Shown: piece by piece, positions 1 to 8,854 of the stretch
Layout of the letters: every line of letters begins with the position of its first letter
Numbering within the stretch: position 1 is the stretch's first letter
Origin: Sandaracinaceae bacterium
Lineage (GTDB): Bacteria; Myxococcota_A; Polyangia; Polyangiales; Sandaracinaceae
Reading direction: 5' to 3'
NCBI GenBank assembly: GCA_040218145.1
Contig: JAVJQK010000033.1
Coordinates: 1 to 64,000 of the forward strand
Length of the DNA stretch: 64,000 nucleotides
Notes under the pieces: model-generated
What the model was told of the DNA's origin: nothing
What the model saw: the letters and a program-made list of their open reading frames with translations, nothing else
Database searches by the model: none
Made by a program: the position numbers and the translations under genes

Positions 1-392
1 TGCATCGCCGAGCGCGACGGCGTGTCCAGCGCGCCGGGCCGACGACGAAATGCTGAAGCATTTCGGAGGAGCGACTGGCGCGCTGGGCGCGCTGTCCCGC
101 CGGCGAGGCGCGCGCAGTCATCTTTGCCGGACACTGCTAGCGCTTCGACCGCGGTCACGAGGGCGTCGAGATCGTCGACGACCAGGGCCACGTGCGCGCG
201 GGTCTCGGCCGGGGACGCGTCCTGCACGCCGAGGTGCAGCTCCCCGTCGGCGAGCGCGAACCAGATCCCCTCCGGGTTCGGCATGTCGGAGGGCTTGGGG
301 ATGCGCGTCAGGCCGAGGGCGTCGCGATAGAACGCGAGCGCCGCGTCTTCGCCGCCGCGCGGGATCATCAGCTGGACGTGGTGGATGCGCAC
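1..392 (-). CDS. VOC-superfamily (glyoxalase-like) protein, 3'-partial at the window edge
   Basis: Read from a GTG at 392. The first ~80 residues are a typical vicinal-oxygen-chelate half: a first strand beginning VRIHHVQLMIPRG, a helix with AALAFYRDALGL, a region with GIWFALADGELHLGV, and RAHVALVVDDLDALV starting the second repeat. Such proteins bind a metal and act as lyases, dioxygenases or resistance proteins; the substrate cannot be told. After about residue 86 the sequence turns into an Arg/Ala-rich stretch with none of the usual second-half features (no GN..E ending), though the frame stays open to base 1. So the gene may be truncated, frameshifted or rearranged near base 130. It lies 7 bases downstream of the next gene on the same strand and is probably co-transcribed with it. 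An ATG at 403 opens only 11 codons in another frame. Confidence 0.55.
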   Translation of the reverse strand, partial: MRIHHVQLMIPRGGEDAALAFYRDALGLTRIPKPSDMPNPEGIWFALADGELHLGVQDASPAETRAHVALVVDDLDALVTAVEALAVSGKDDCARLAGGTARPARQSLLRNASAFRRRPGALDTPSRSAM

Positions 393-399
393 GCGCGGA

Positions 400-864
400 T
401 CATGCGGTGCGTGGGCGGCCGTCGTCTTCTTCTTCTTCGACCGGCTCCATCACGCACACCTGGCCCGAGCGGCTGCGGCGCACGTGTCGCTCGCCGCGGA
501 GGAGGAGCCGATCGGCGACGGTCTCGGCGAGCTGTCGCGCGGCGTCGGACGCGTCGGCGTGCACCACCGCGTAGACGGGCGCGCTGTAGGTGACGCGGAG
601 CAGGGCCATGTTGGAGGCCGCCTCGGAGAGGCCGAGCACGTCGCCGCCCGGAGAGCGCACCCAGAGCAGCACGGGCTTGTCGAGCTGCAGCGCCTGGGCG
701 AAGCGCTCGACGATCGCGTCGTAGCCGTCGACGGCGCCGAGGAGGTGCGTCTCGGCCCGACGCGCGACGGGGTTCTCCAGCCGCACGAGCGTCCAGTCCG
801 CGGGCAACGCCTCCAGCCCCTGGGTCACGAGCGCCCGGAGAACGCGAACGGTATCGGCCTTCAT
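400..864 (-). CDS. hypothetical protein, 154 aa
   Basis: ATG start with a purine-rich GAGGGGG stretch just upstream. I do not recognise the family. The protein is soluble, with no signal peptide or membrane span. The middle (around WVRSPGGDVLGLSEAASNMA) looks like an ordinary alpha/beta fold, and the C-terminus is a charged tail with EEEEDD. It is divergent from the LysR gene at 947 with 82 bases between them, so it and the VOC gene behind it are natural candidate targets of that regulator. Coding bias (high GC3) supports it as real. Confidence 0.6.
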   Translation of the reverse strand: MKADTVRVLRALVTQGLEALPADWTLVRLENPVARRAETHLLGAVDGYDAIVERFAQALQLDKPVLLWVRSPGGDVLGLSEAASNMALLRVTYSAPVYAVVHADASDAARQLAETVADRLLLRGERHVRRSRSGQVCVMEPVEEEEDDGRPRTA

Positions 865-946
865 GGAGCCCCCTCGAGCGTCGAATATGCCGCGGGATCC
901 CCAAGTAGTGAAGCCAAACCTCCGAATACCGACATAAGCTGTTCTA

Positions 947-1861
947 ATGAAGTTGGGCTCGATCAACCTGAACCTGCTGGTCGCGCTCGACGCGCTGCTC
1001 GAGGAGAACAGCGTCACGCGAGCCGCGCACCGGCTCGGGGTGACGCAGGGCGCGATGAGCCAGTCGCTGGGTCAGCTGCGCGAGATCTTCGGCGACCGCC
1101 TGCTGGTGCGGGGCAAGGGCGGCATGCAGCCAACCGAGCGCGCGGTCGCGATCGCGCCGGAGCTGCGGCGCACCCTGCACGCGATGGAGCGGCTCCTGAC
1201 CGACAGCCCCGCCTTCGACCCCGTCACCGACCGACGCACGGTGCGGGTGGCGTCGAACGATGGCGGCCAGATCGTGCTCCTGCCGGCCCTGCGTCGGGCG
1301 CTGGCGGAGCGGGCCCCGCACGTGGACATCGACGCGGTCCAGAGCGCGGACGGGCGATACTCCGAGATGCTCCAGAGCGGCGCGATCGACTTCGCGCTCG
1401 ACGTGCGCATCGACGACGCCTCGGGGATCCGGCACGCGGATCTCTTCCCGAGCGAGCTGGTGATCGCGGCGCGCAGCGGCCACCCCGCGATCGCGCCCGG
1501 CGCGAAGGAGCTGTCGCTCGAGACGCTCGTGGAGGTCCCCCACGTGCTCGTCGGCGTCACGACCCCGGGCGTGAAGAGCCCCGTGGACCGGGCGCTCGGC
1601 GCGGTCGGCAAGGCGCGACGGGTCGCGCTCCGGGTGGAGTACTTCCTGGTCGCGGCGCTCGTCTGCGCGGACTCGGATCTGCTCTGGCCGACGGACCGAC
1701 GCGTGGCCGAGATCGCGTCGCGCCACCTCGGCTTGCGCGTCTACGAGTCCCCTCTCCCGCTCGAGGGGCCGATGATCCGCCTCTTCTGGCACCGCCGCTT
1801 CGAGGACGACCCCGGCCATCGCTGGCTGCGCGACCGGCTGATCGAGGCCGCGCACGGCTGA
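947..1861 (+). CDS. LysR-family transcriptional regulator
   Basis: Full-length LysR protein of 304 aa. The N-terminal winged helix-turn-helix is clear (NLNLLVALDALLEEN, then SVTRAAHRLGVTQGAMSQSL and FGDRLLVR). The LNLLVALDALL opening resembles the NodD/NahR subgroup, which often responds to aromatic or xenobiotic-like ligands. Residues from about 90 onward form the two-lobed effector-binding domain. ATG start; the upstream 82 bases are relatively AT-rich (GACATAAGCTGTTCTA next to the start) and are shared with the divergent gene at 864, the usual arrangement for a LysR regulator controlling its divergent neighbour. Effector unknown. Confidence 0.92.
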   Translation: MKLGSINLNLLVALDALLEENSVTRAAHRLGVTQGAMSQSLGQLREIFGDRLLVRGKGGMQPTERAVAIAPELRRTLHAMERLLTDSPAFDPVTDRRTVRVASNDGGQIVLLPALRRALAERAPHVDIDAVQSADGRYSEMLQSGAIDFALDVRIDDASGIRHADLFPSELVIAARSGHPAIAPGAKELSLETLVEVPHVLVGVTTPGVKSPVDRALGAVGKARRVALRVEYFLVAALVCADSDLLWPTDRRVAEIASRHLGLRVYESPLPLEGPMIRLFWHRRFEDDPGHRWLRDRLIEAAHG

Positions 1862-1885
1862 CTTGTCGGGCCTCGCGGCGCGCGT

Positions 1886-2314
1886 ATGCCTCCGTGTATG
1901 GCCCTCGAAGGCTACGCGCTCCTGTTCTTCATCATCGTGCTCCCGAGCGGCTTCGTGCTCGCGCGCCGATGGCTGCGGAGCGGGGACCGCGGCGTGCGGC
2001 GCGAGGTCGAGTCGCTCGAGCGCACCCCCGTGGCGGAGCTGCGACCGAGGGTGCGCGCGCGCGTGCACGGCGTGGCCCGCGGCGCTCCGGTGGACGATCC
2101 GTCGGGTGAGCCCGCGCTGGCCTGGCGCGGCGGCGGCACGCCGTTCGAGATCGTGGACGAGACGGGCGCGGTGACGGTCGACCCGAGCGGCGCCGCGTTC
2201 GTGGGCACCCGCGTGCTGCCGGGAGACATCGTCGAGGCGGCGGGCCTCTTCGTCGACGGCGCGCTCGTCGCGCCAGAGCGCGAGCCGCTGCGCATCGTGC
2301 ACTCCGCCCGCTGA
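1886..2314 (+). CDS. membrane-anchored hypothetical protein, 142 aa
   Basis: Starts with MPPCMALEGYALLFF; a second ATG at 1898 is equally possible. A single N-terminal transmembrane helix (about residues 7-27) is followed by a soluble domain with short beta-strand-like stretches (ARVHGVARGAPVDDPSGEP, FEIVDETGAVTVDPSGA, GDIVEAAGLFVDG). The pattern resembles the small beta-rich domain of GIDE-like membrane proteins (HGVARG, then a vDPsGa strand), but this is inferred from the pattern only. It follows the LysR gene by 24 bases on the same strand and could share its transcript. Confidence 0.7.
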   Translation: MPPCMALEGYALLFFIIVLPSGFVLARRWLRSGDRGVRREVESLERTPVAELRPRVRARVHGVARGAPVDDPSGEPALAWRGGGTPFEIVDETGAVTVDPSGAAFVGTRVLPGDIVEAAGLFVDGALVAPEREPLRIVHSAR

Positions 2315-2383
2315 GGGGGCGCAAATCGTACGGTGAACGATTGACGCGCGGATCCGCGGCGCGCCGCCCCGTAGGCTGAGCCG

Positions 2384-5300
2384 ATGCGAACCCTCGTCAG
2401 CCTCTGCCTGTTGCTCCTCCCCTCGCTCGCTCACGCGGAGGAGCACCCCGTGTGGGATCCCGGGCTGGAGCAGGCGGCGACGGGGTCGCTCGGCCGGGGC
2501 ACGCCACCCGAGAGCGTCGAGGCGCTGCGCGCGCTGATCGGCGACTACCTGACGCTGAGCGACGCGCAGCTCCGCGCGCGCATCTCCACCACGCGCGGCG
2601 GCGCGAGCGGCGACGACGATCGCTACGAGCGCGCGCAGGCCACCTACAACCTCGCGCTCCTCCATCACCTGACGGGAGACGCGGACGCCGCGCGGCGATC
2701 CCGCGTCCTGCTCGAGCGCTACGCCGAGGTCTTCGACGGCTGGTCGTACGAGGTGTGCCCGACCTTCTGCGGCGTCTGGACCAACTGGTACCACAACGAC
2801 TTCGACGTCTCGATGCAGCTCGCGCTCGCCTTCGATCTGCTCGCGCCAGCCGGCGCGCTCGGCGGCGCGGAGGAGACGATCCGCGAGCTCCTCGTGCGGA
2901 TCGTGCAGCGTGATCTGGAGTACCGCCTCTACACGTTCAACTGGGCCTTCTACCGGCCGCTCGGCCTGATGATCTTCGGACGCGTGCTCGACGATCCGGA
3001 GCTGACCCACCTCGGCTACTGGTTCTACGAGAAGCACCTCCACGAGTACTACTCGCACGACGGCTTCCCCTCGGAGGGCGCGTACTCGTATCACGAGCAG
3101 CAGACGCCGCGGTTCACCGAGGCGCGTCAGGCGTACTACTTCGACGGCTACTCGGATCCGCCCGGCTACACCCACGAGCCCTTCGATCGGCGCTGGGATC
3201 CGCCGCGCATCGACGACTTCGACGTGGCCGCGCGCTGGGGCCGGATCACCGAGCGCATGATGTGGACGCTCCGGCACACGACCTTCCCCGACGGCGAGTT
3301 CCCGGTGCTCAACGACACGCGCCACTACGGGCGCGCGTTCGGCGAGCCGCCCGAGGCCAGCGTGCTGCTCGGCGGAGTGGGCCACGCGATCCTGGCCGGC
3401 GGCGCGGGCGAGGCGCAGACACAGGCCCGCCTCGACTTCAGCCACACGGTCGGCCACCGCCACCGCGACGCGCTGCACCTGATCTACTACGGCGACGGCG
3501 TCGAGACGGTGGGCGGGACCGCGTACCGAAACCCCGATCAGGCGTGGAACACGTCGACGCTCAGCCACAACCTCGTGGCGATCGACGGCGAGGAGCAGGA
3601 GGGCTCCTACTTCGTCGACTGGACGATGAGCCCCTACGTCCCGGGCGTCGGTCGCTCGGAGCTGGTGCGGCAGCGCTGGAACCCCGACTCCAACAACGTG
3701 CACAACGACGTACTACTCTGGGAGCCGTCCTTCGGCGGCTTCGACGACGTGCAGGTGACGGAGGTCGACGGCCTCGACGCGTACCGTGACCACGCCGACC
3801 GCTACCGCCGCATGCTGGTCCTCGTCCGCGTGGAAGGCGACGACTACTACCTGGCAGACTTCTTCCGGGTCCGCGGCGGCACGCAATACGACTGGCTCCT
3901 CCACGGCGGGCACGACGCGAACACGCTCTCGCTGCCCCTCTCCACCAGCTCGGCGAGCGGGAGCCTCGGGCGGATCCAGCTGCGCAGCTCCGCCACCACC
4001 GGGGACGCGTGGGAGGCGAGCTTCGTGCACGGCGGGACGACGGGGCGCGTGATGATGGCCGGCGCGCCGGACACGACCGTGTTCACCGGCGTCGCGCCCC
4101 GCTACGAGCACGGCGGGAACCAGGACCACCTCGTGGTGCGGCGAACGGCGGCGACCGACGAGGAGGTCGTCTTCGCGGCGACGCACGAGACGTTCACGGA
4201 CTCGCCGCGCGTCATGGCCGTCGAGGGGCTGACGTTCAGCCCGACGGGGAGCGCGGTCGGCCTGCGCATCACGCTCGCCGACGGCGCGGTCGACTACCTC
4301 GCGCAGAGCCTCGAGGAGGGCCCCGACGCGCCGCTCTACGCGGCGGATGGGGTGGAGCTGTCGTTCTCGGGCCGCTTCGCCCACGTGCGGGTCGGCGCCG
4401 ACGGCTCACTCGAGACGATGTACCTCGTGGGCGGCCGCGCGCTCTCGTTCGAGGGCGAGTCGCTGACCGCGCCCGACGGCGACTACTCCCATCGCGGCGG
4501 CGTGATCGAGGTCGAGCGGCGCGAGTCCGGCGCGGCGGAGGACGCCTTCGTGGTGGACGCGCCGCTGCCCGGCGACCCCGCGCGCTGGGTGGGCAAGTCG
4601 ATTCACGTCACGACCGGCGACGGCTGGACGTGGGCCTACCGCATCGAGCGCGTGGAGGGGGACCGCGTGATCACGAGCGACGAGCCGGGCTTCGAGCTCG
4701 ACGCGGACGGCGTCGACCGCCAGTACTTCCCGATCCAGGAGTACCTCGGGCTCGATCGCGTCCCCGGGCCGGTCACCTTCTTCGTGCCCGGCAGCGCGCT
4801 GCGCGAGGCGTCCGGAGAGGTGCGCACCACCCGCGACCCGGCCCCGATCGTCCCCGACGGCGGCGTGGGCGGCGACGGGGGCCCGACGACCATGCCCGGC
4901 GACGGAGGCGCGGACGCGGGCGGCAGCGACACGGTCACCAGCGGCTGCAGCTGCCGCGCGTCCGGTGGCTCGGGCCGCGGCCCCTGGGCGCTGGTCGCCC
5001 TGGCGTTCCTGTTCCTGCTTCGCCGACGCCGTCTCTCGCGGCTGACGCCGATCCTGATCGCCGCGCTCGCCGTCGGCTGCTCCGATCCGGAGCCGGCCGA
5101 AGACGCGGGCGCCGAGGACGCTGGCGCCGAAGACGCGATGGCCGCGGTCGACGCGTTCGTGCCGGGCGAAGACGCGGGCGTGGACGACGCCCCGGTGCGA
5201 CGCGAGGCCGACGGGAGCTTCACCATCCGGCGTGAGGACGGCGAGACCTTTTCGCTCTGCGGCTGCAGCGACGACCCGGTCCCGCTCTCGCTCGGCCCCG

Positions 5301-6271
5301 CGCTCTACGCGGTGGTCGGTCGGGAGGCGCAGCTCTTCTTCGACAACATCACGAGCAAGGACGCGAGCGCCTACACGTGGACCACGCTCGGTCCCGCCGA
5401 GGCCACGACCGACGCGGCGCGCTGGGCGTGGACGCCTTCGGCGGCGGGGGAGCAGCCGCTCTTCGTCGTCGCGTGGGACGAAGGCGACGTCCCGGTGGCG
5501 GTGGCACAGAGCGCGGTGACGGTGAGCGCCGCCGACGCGGGCGCCGGGACCGCGCCGACGATCCTGTTCCTCGGCGACTCCACCACCAACGCGGGCGTCT
5601 ACGTGCGAGAGCTGCACGCGCGCTTCGCCGACGACCCGATGGACGGCCGCTCGGTCGGCACGCGCGGCACCGCGCCGGACCTGCACGAGGGTCGCTCCGG
5701 TTGGCGCATCCACGACTACGCGACGGACTCCCGCGGCCCGGGCGCGAACCCGTTCTTCAACGACGGCGGCTTCGACTTCCAGCACTACCTCGACACGGTC
5801 GGGATCGAGGCGCCCGACTTCTTCTTCGTGCACCTCGGCATCAACGACGTCTTCACCGTCTCCGACGCGGCGCTCGAAGATCGCCTGGCCGAGATGTTCG
5901 ACGAGCTCGACGCGATCCTCGGCGACGTGCAGCGCGCGTCACCCGAGACCCGCCTCGCCATCGGGCTGACCATCGTGCCCTGCGCCACGGAGTCGGGCTT
6001 CCGCGAGAGCTACCCCGACAACCCCGAGTACACGCGCGAGCGCTACAAGCCGCGCATCGTCGAGTGGGCCCGCCGCGTCATCGCCCACTACGAGGGCACG
6101 GGCGTCGCCCTGGTTCCGCTCAACGCGGGCATCGACAGCCAGCTCGGCTTCCCCAACGAGCCGGACGGCGCGGGCGGCCTCCGCCACACCAACGCCGTGC
6201 ACCCCAACACGCTCGGGTACGCGCAGATGGCCGAGTCGATCTACGCGTGGCTCAAGTCCACGGCGCCCTGA
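2384..6271 (+). CDS. heparinase II/III-like lyase with MYXO-CTERM tail fused in frame to a GDSL lipoprotein hydrolase
   Basis: One uninterrupted frame of 1295 aa that looks like two proteins. Residues 1-18 are a Sec signal peptide ending AHA. Residues ~50-840 are a heparinase II/III-like polysaccharide lyase: an alpha-helical toroid with NWYHNDFDVS, then a beta domain with FSHTVGHRHRDALHL and STLSHN (probable catalytic His/Tyr region). Residues 855-883 are a MYXO-CTERM sorting signal (Cys855-Ser-Cys857, hydrophobic helix, RRRR). At once there follows a lipoprotein signal peptide (884-899, ending AVGC, lipidated Cys899), an Asp/Ala-rich linker, and an SGNH/GDSL hydrolase with FLGDS (Ser1066) and a C-terminal NAVHP (His1273). 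No ATG, GTG or TTG start lies at the junction, so the second half cannot readily start by itself. It may be a polyprotein split by sorting proteases or signal peptidase II. Substrate is probably an acidic or acetylated polysaccharide (inference). Confidence 0.85.
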   Translation: MRTLVSLCLLLLPSLAHAEEHPVWDPGLEQAATGSLGRGTPPESVEALRALIGDYLTLSDAQLRARISTTRGGASGDDDRYERAQATYNLALLHHLTGDADAARRSRVLLERYAEVFDGWSYEVCPTFCGVWTNWYHNDFDVSMQLALAFDLLAPAGALGGAEETIRELLVRIVQRDLEYRLYTFNWAFYRPLGLMIFGRVLDDPELTHLGYWFYEKHLHEYYSHDGFPSEGAYSYHEQQTPRFTEARQAYYFDGYSDPPGYTHEPFDRRWDPPRIDDFDVAARWGRITERMMWTLRHTTFPDGEFPVLNDTRHYGRAFGEPPEASVLLGGVGHAILAGGAGEAQTQARLDFSHTVGHRHRDALHLIYYGDGVETVGGTAYRNPDQAWNTSTLSHNLVAIDGEEQEGSYFVDWTMSPYVPGVGRSELVRQRWNPDSNNVHNDVLLWEPSFGGFDDVQVTEVDGLDAYRDHADRYRRMLVLVRVEGDDYYLADFFRVRGGTQYDWLLHGGHDANTLSLPLSTSSASGSLGRIQLRSSATTGDAWEASFVHGGTTGRVMMAGAPDTTVFTGVAPRYEHGGNQDHLVVRRTAATDEEVVFAATHETFTDSPRVMAVEGLTFSPTGSAVGLRITLADGAVDYLAQSLEEGPDAPLYAADGVELSFSGRFAHVRVGADGSLETMYLVGGRALSFEGESLTAPDGDYSHRGGVIEVERRESGAAEDAFVVDAPLPGDPARWVGKSIHVTTGDGWTWAYRIERVEGDRVITSDEPGFELDADGVDRQYFPIQEYLGLDRVPGPVTFFVPGSALREASGEVRTTRDPAPIVPDGGVGGDGGPTTMPGDGGADAGGSDTVTSGCSCRASGGSGRGPWALVALAFLFLLRRRRLSRLTPILIAALAVGCSDPEPAEDAGAEDAGAEDAMAAVDAFVPGEDAGVDDAPVRREADGSFTIRREDGETFSLCGCSDDPVPLSLGPALYAVVGREAQLFFDNITSKDASAYTWTTLGPAEATTDAARWAWTPSAAGEQPLFVVAWDEGDVPVAVAQSAVTVSAADAGAGTAPTILFLGDSTTNAGVYVRELHARFADDPMDGRSVGTRGTAPDLHEGRSGWRIHDYATDSRGPGANPFFNDGGFDFQHYLDTVGIEAPDFFFVHLGINDVFTVSDAALEDRLAEMFDELDAILGDVQRASPETRLAIGLTIVPCATESGFRESYPDNPEYTRERYKPRIVEWARRVIAHYEGTGVALVPLNAGIDSQLGFPNEPDGAGGLRHTNAVHPNTLGYAQMAESIYAWLKSTAP

Positions 6272-6275
6272 CGGG

Positions 6276-7247
6276 TCACTCGCCTTCGTCGCAGCGGCGG
6301 ACGCGGTCCCGGCCGCCGCGTTTGGCGTCGTAGAGCGCGGCGTCGGCGGCGCTCTGGAGGCCGGACGCTTCGATGTCGTCGGGCAACGCGGCGAGGCTGG
6401 CCACCCCAATCGAGAGCGTCTGCGCGCCCGCGACGGAGGCCTTGGCGCTCGCGGCGTGAAAGGCGCCCCGGAGGCGCTCGGCGAGCTCGACCGCCGCGTC
6501 GAGGCCGGTCTCCGGCGCGAGCACCACAAACTCCTCGCCGCCGTAGCGATGCGCGAAGTCCGCCTCGCGGACGCCCGCGCGCAGCACCCCGCCGAGGCAG
6601 ACGAGCACCTCGTCGCCCACGTCGTGCCCGTGCGTGTCGTTGACCTTCTTGAAGTGGTCCACGTCCATCATCAGCAGGCTGAGCTCACGCCCGTAGCGCC
6701 GCGCGCGCTCGACCTCCTTGGGCAGCCGCTCGTCGAGCATGCGCCGGTTCTCGAGGCCGGTGAGCCCGTCGATCTTCGCGAGCTGCCCGAGCGCGCGGCT
6801 CTTCTCCTCGAGCGCGCGGGTCAGCCGACGGATCCGCAGCATCGCCACCAGCCGGATGGTCAGCTCGAGCTCGTCCACCGGCTTGGTCAGCAGGTCGTCG
6901 GCGCCCGCCTCGATGCAGCGGCGGCGCGCCTTCTGGTCGCTCATGCCCGTCAAGAACACGATCGGGACGTACGACCGCGAGCGCTCTCGCAGCATGCGGG
7001 TGAGCTTGAAGCCGTCGACGTTGGGCATGACGGCGTCCATCAGGACCAGATCCACGTCGTGCTCGGCGAAGCGCTGGATCGCCTCGGTCCAGCTGTGCGC
7101 CAGGATCGTGCGGTGGCCGCTCTTCTGCACCATCGTCGCGACCTTCGTGGCGCCGAGCTTCTCGTCGTCGACGATGAGCACCGTCGCCACGACGTGTTCG
7201 TCGCTCAGGAAGGCGGGCGGTCTGGAGGTGAGGGTCGGATCCGACAC
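6276..7247 (-). CDS. response regulator with GGDEF domain (diguanylate cyclase)
   Basis: 323 aa. Residues 22-140 are a CheY-like receiver: acidic pair Asp27/Asp28, phospho-acceptor Asp71 in VLMDAVMP, and Lys122 in TKPVD. Residues ~155-323 are a GGDEF domain with an intact active site GGEEF (236-240) and an RxxD inhibitory site (READ, 227-230) exactly five residues before it. It should therefore make cyclic di-GMP from GTP and be product-inhibited. Cytoplasmic, PleD-like in design with a single receiver. It converges tail to tail with the lyase/GDSL gene, with 4 bases between the stops. No cognate histidine kinase lies next to it. Confidence 0.95.
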   Translation of the reverse strand: MSDPTLTSRPPAFLSDEHVVATVLIVDDEKLGATKVATMVQKSGHRTILAHSWTEAIQRFAEHDVDLVLMDAVMPNVDGFKLTRMLRERSRSYVPIVFLTGMSDQKARRRCIEAGADDLLTKPVDELELTIRLVAMLRIRRLTRALEEKSRALGQLAKIDGLTGLENRRMLDERLPKEVERARRYGRELSLLMMDVDHFKKVNDTHGHDVGDEVLVCLGGVLRAGVREADFAHRYGGEEFVVLAPETGLDAAVELAERLRGAFHAASAKASVAGAQTLSIGVASLAALPDDIEASGLQSAADAALYDAKRGGRDRVRRCDEGE

Positions 7248-7287
7248 GTGGGGTGGGTGTCACTCCCGGTTTCCCAGGGTAACACCG

Positions 7288-8799
7288 TCACTGCGTCACG
7301 AGCACGTGGCTTCCGCGGAGCGGCGTGTTCTCCGTGGACACGCCGTCCCACCCCGCCGGCAGCTCCGGCCAGGTGCGGCCGAACACGTAGTGCGCGTCGA
7401 AGGGCGTCATGTTCACGCAGCCGTGGCTGCGCGGCAGGCCGAAGCGGGTGTGCCAGAACGCGGTGTGGAGCGCGACCGCGCCCTCGAAGTACTGCGTCCA
7501 GGGGACGTCTTCGATGCTGTAGCGGTCGTCACCCGCGTCCGGCCCGATGTTGCTCATCGTGTCGGTGATGTGCTTGCGACGGATCTCGAAGAGCCCGGTC
7601 GGCGTCTCGTTGCCCTCGATGCCCGTGCTCACCAGCGTGGCGTAGGTGGGCGTGTCGCCACGGTAGAGCACCAGCGTCTGCTCGCTCAGGTCCACGTGCA
7701 CCCACGGCTCGTCGGCGGCCACGCCGTCGGGGCGGTCGACGCGCTCGGCGACCGAGGCGAACCAGGCCCGCAGGTAGCGCTCGCCGTCGTCGGTCTCGAG
7801 CACGTGGTAGACGCGACCGTCGATGTTGCGCCGCTCCCGCCAGCCCTCGAGCAGGGTCTGCCGCTCGATCGGCTCGGCCTCTTCTTCGTCCGCGAGCGCG
7901 CCGTCTTCGTCGCGCCGCATCGGCCGCGCGGTGCGCACCGTCCAGGCCACGGGCAGCGTCCGCTCTCCGGTCAGCTCCACGCCGCGGAAGTCGTGCCCGG
8001 TCCGCGGCTCGAGCTGCGCCTGCTTGATGTAGCGGCCCTGCGTGGTGCGCACGAAGCGCCGGAACGCGCGGACCTCGACGAGGGGGGACGCGACGTAGAA
8101 GCCGCGGTCGAGGTAGCGGTTGACCACCGCGGTGCCGGGCGGCCCGTCGTCGGCTTCGCCCGAGAGGTAGCGGCGCGCGCGGCGCTCGTCGATCTCGAGC
8201 AGCTCGCGGAAGCGCTCGGCTTTGGCGATCGCCCTGCGCTGCTCGTTGCGCGAGGGGAGACGGTGGTACTCGGGGACCGTCGACTCCTTCACGTACCAGT
8301 AGTCGTAGGGGAGCGTGTCGTCGCGCGCGACCGGGGGCAGCACCAGCGCGCCGCGCGTCGCCGCCTCCTCGACCTGCCCGTCTTTCCAGCCCTCCTCCGT
8401 CGGCGCCTCGATCGCGATGGCCGCGTCGCGCACGTCGATCCCGTCGTCGTCGCAGACCCAGCCCACCGGATGCACCGCGCGCCACGATCCGTCGCAGTTG
8501 GGCCCCCGCCGCGCGTCCGCGGCGACGCGGATCTGGTTGCCGATCCGGAGCCAGCCGACGATCGGCGACTCTCCGCTCGCCTCGGCGTGCACGGTCTTGA
8601 GGATGTCGGTGATCGCGCCGTGCTCCGGGAAGTCCGCGTCGAGCCGCGCCTGCGCGCGCTCCTCTTCGCTGGCCGTCGTGGGCAAGGCGGCCACGGCGCG
8701 GTCCCCCGCCGTCTCGGGCGCGGGCTCGGCCGCCGCTTCGGGCTCGCTGCCGCAGGAGCAGCCGACGAGCCACAGACCGATGAGGAGCCAGGGACGCAT
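7288..8799 (-). CDS. L,D-transpeptidase lipoprotein
   Basis: 503 aa from the ATG giving MRPWLLIGLWLVGC, a short lipoprotein signal peptide (lipobox LVGC). After an Ala/Pro/Glu linker there is a ~280-residue region of unknown role, then a YkuD-type L,D-transpeptidase domain in the last ~150 residues: VHVDLSEQTLVLYRGD, TPTGLFEIRRKH, and the catalytic SHGCVNM with Cys461. Such enzymes form 3-3 peptidoglycan cross-links or attach proteins to peptidoglycan. As a lipoprotein it would work at the periplasmic face. A longer in-frame reading exists upstream but would lose the signal peptide. It is divergent from the capA-like gene at 8855, with 55 bases between starts. Confidence 0.93.
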   Translation of the reverse strand: MRPWLLIGLWLVGCSCGSEPEAAAEPAPETAGDRAVAALPTTASEEERAQARLDADFPEHGAITDILKTVHAEASGESPIVGWLRIGNQIRVAADARRGPNCDGSWRAVHPVGWVCDDDGIDVRDAAIAIEAPTEEGWKDGQVEEAATRGALVLPPVARDDTLPYDYWYVKESTVPEYHRLPSRNEQRRAIAKAERFRELLEIDERRARRYLSGEADDGPPGTAVVNRYLDRGFYVASPLVEVRAFRRFVRTTQGRYIKQAQLEPRTGHDFRGVELTGERTLPVAWTVRTARPMRRDEDGALADEEEAEPIERQTLLEGWRERRNIDGRVYHVLETDDGERYLRAWFASVAERVDRPDGVAADEPWVHVDLSEQTLVLYRGDTPTYATLVSTGIEGNETPTGLFEIRRKHITDTMSNIGPDAGDDRYSIEDVPWTQYFEGAVALHTAFWHTRFGLPRSHGCVNMTPFDAHYVFGRTWPELPAGWDGVSTENTPLRGSHVLVTQ

Positions 8800-8854
8800 G
8801 GCCCGACGGAGTATCAGCCTGGTCGCGGCCCGCAAGGCGGGCATACTCGGCCCC

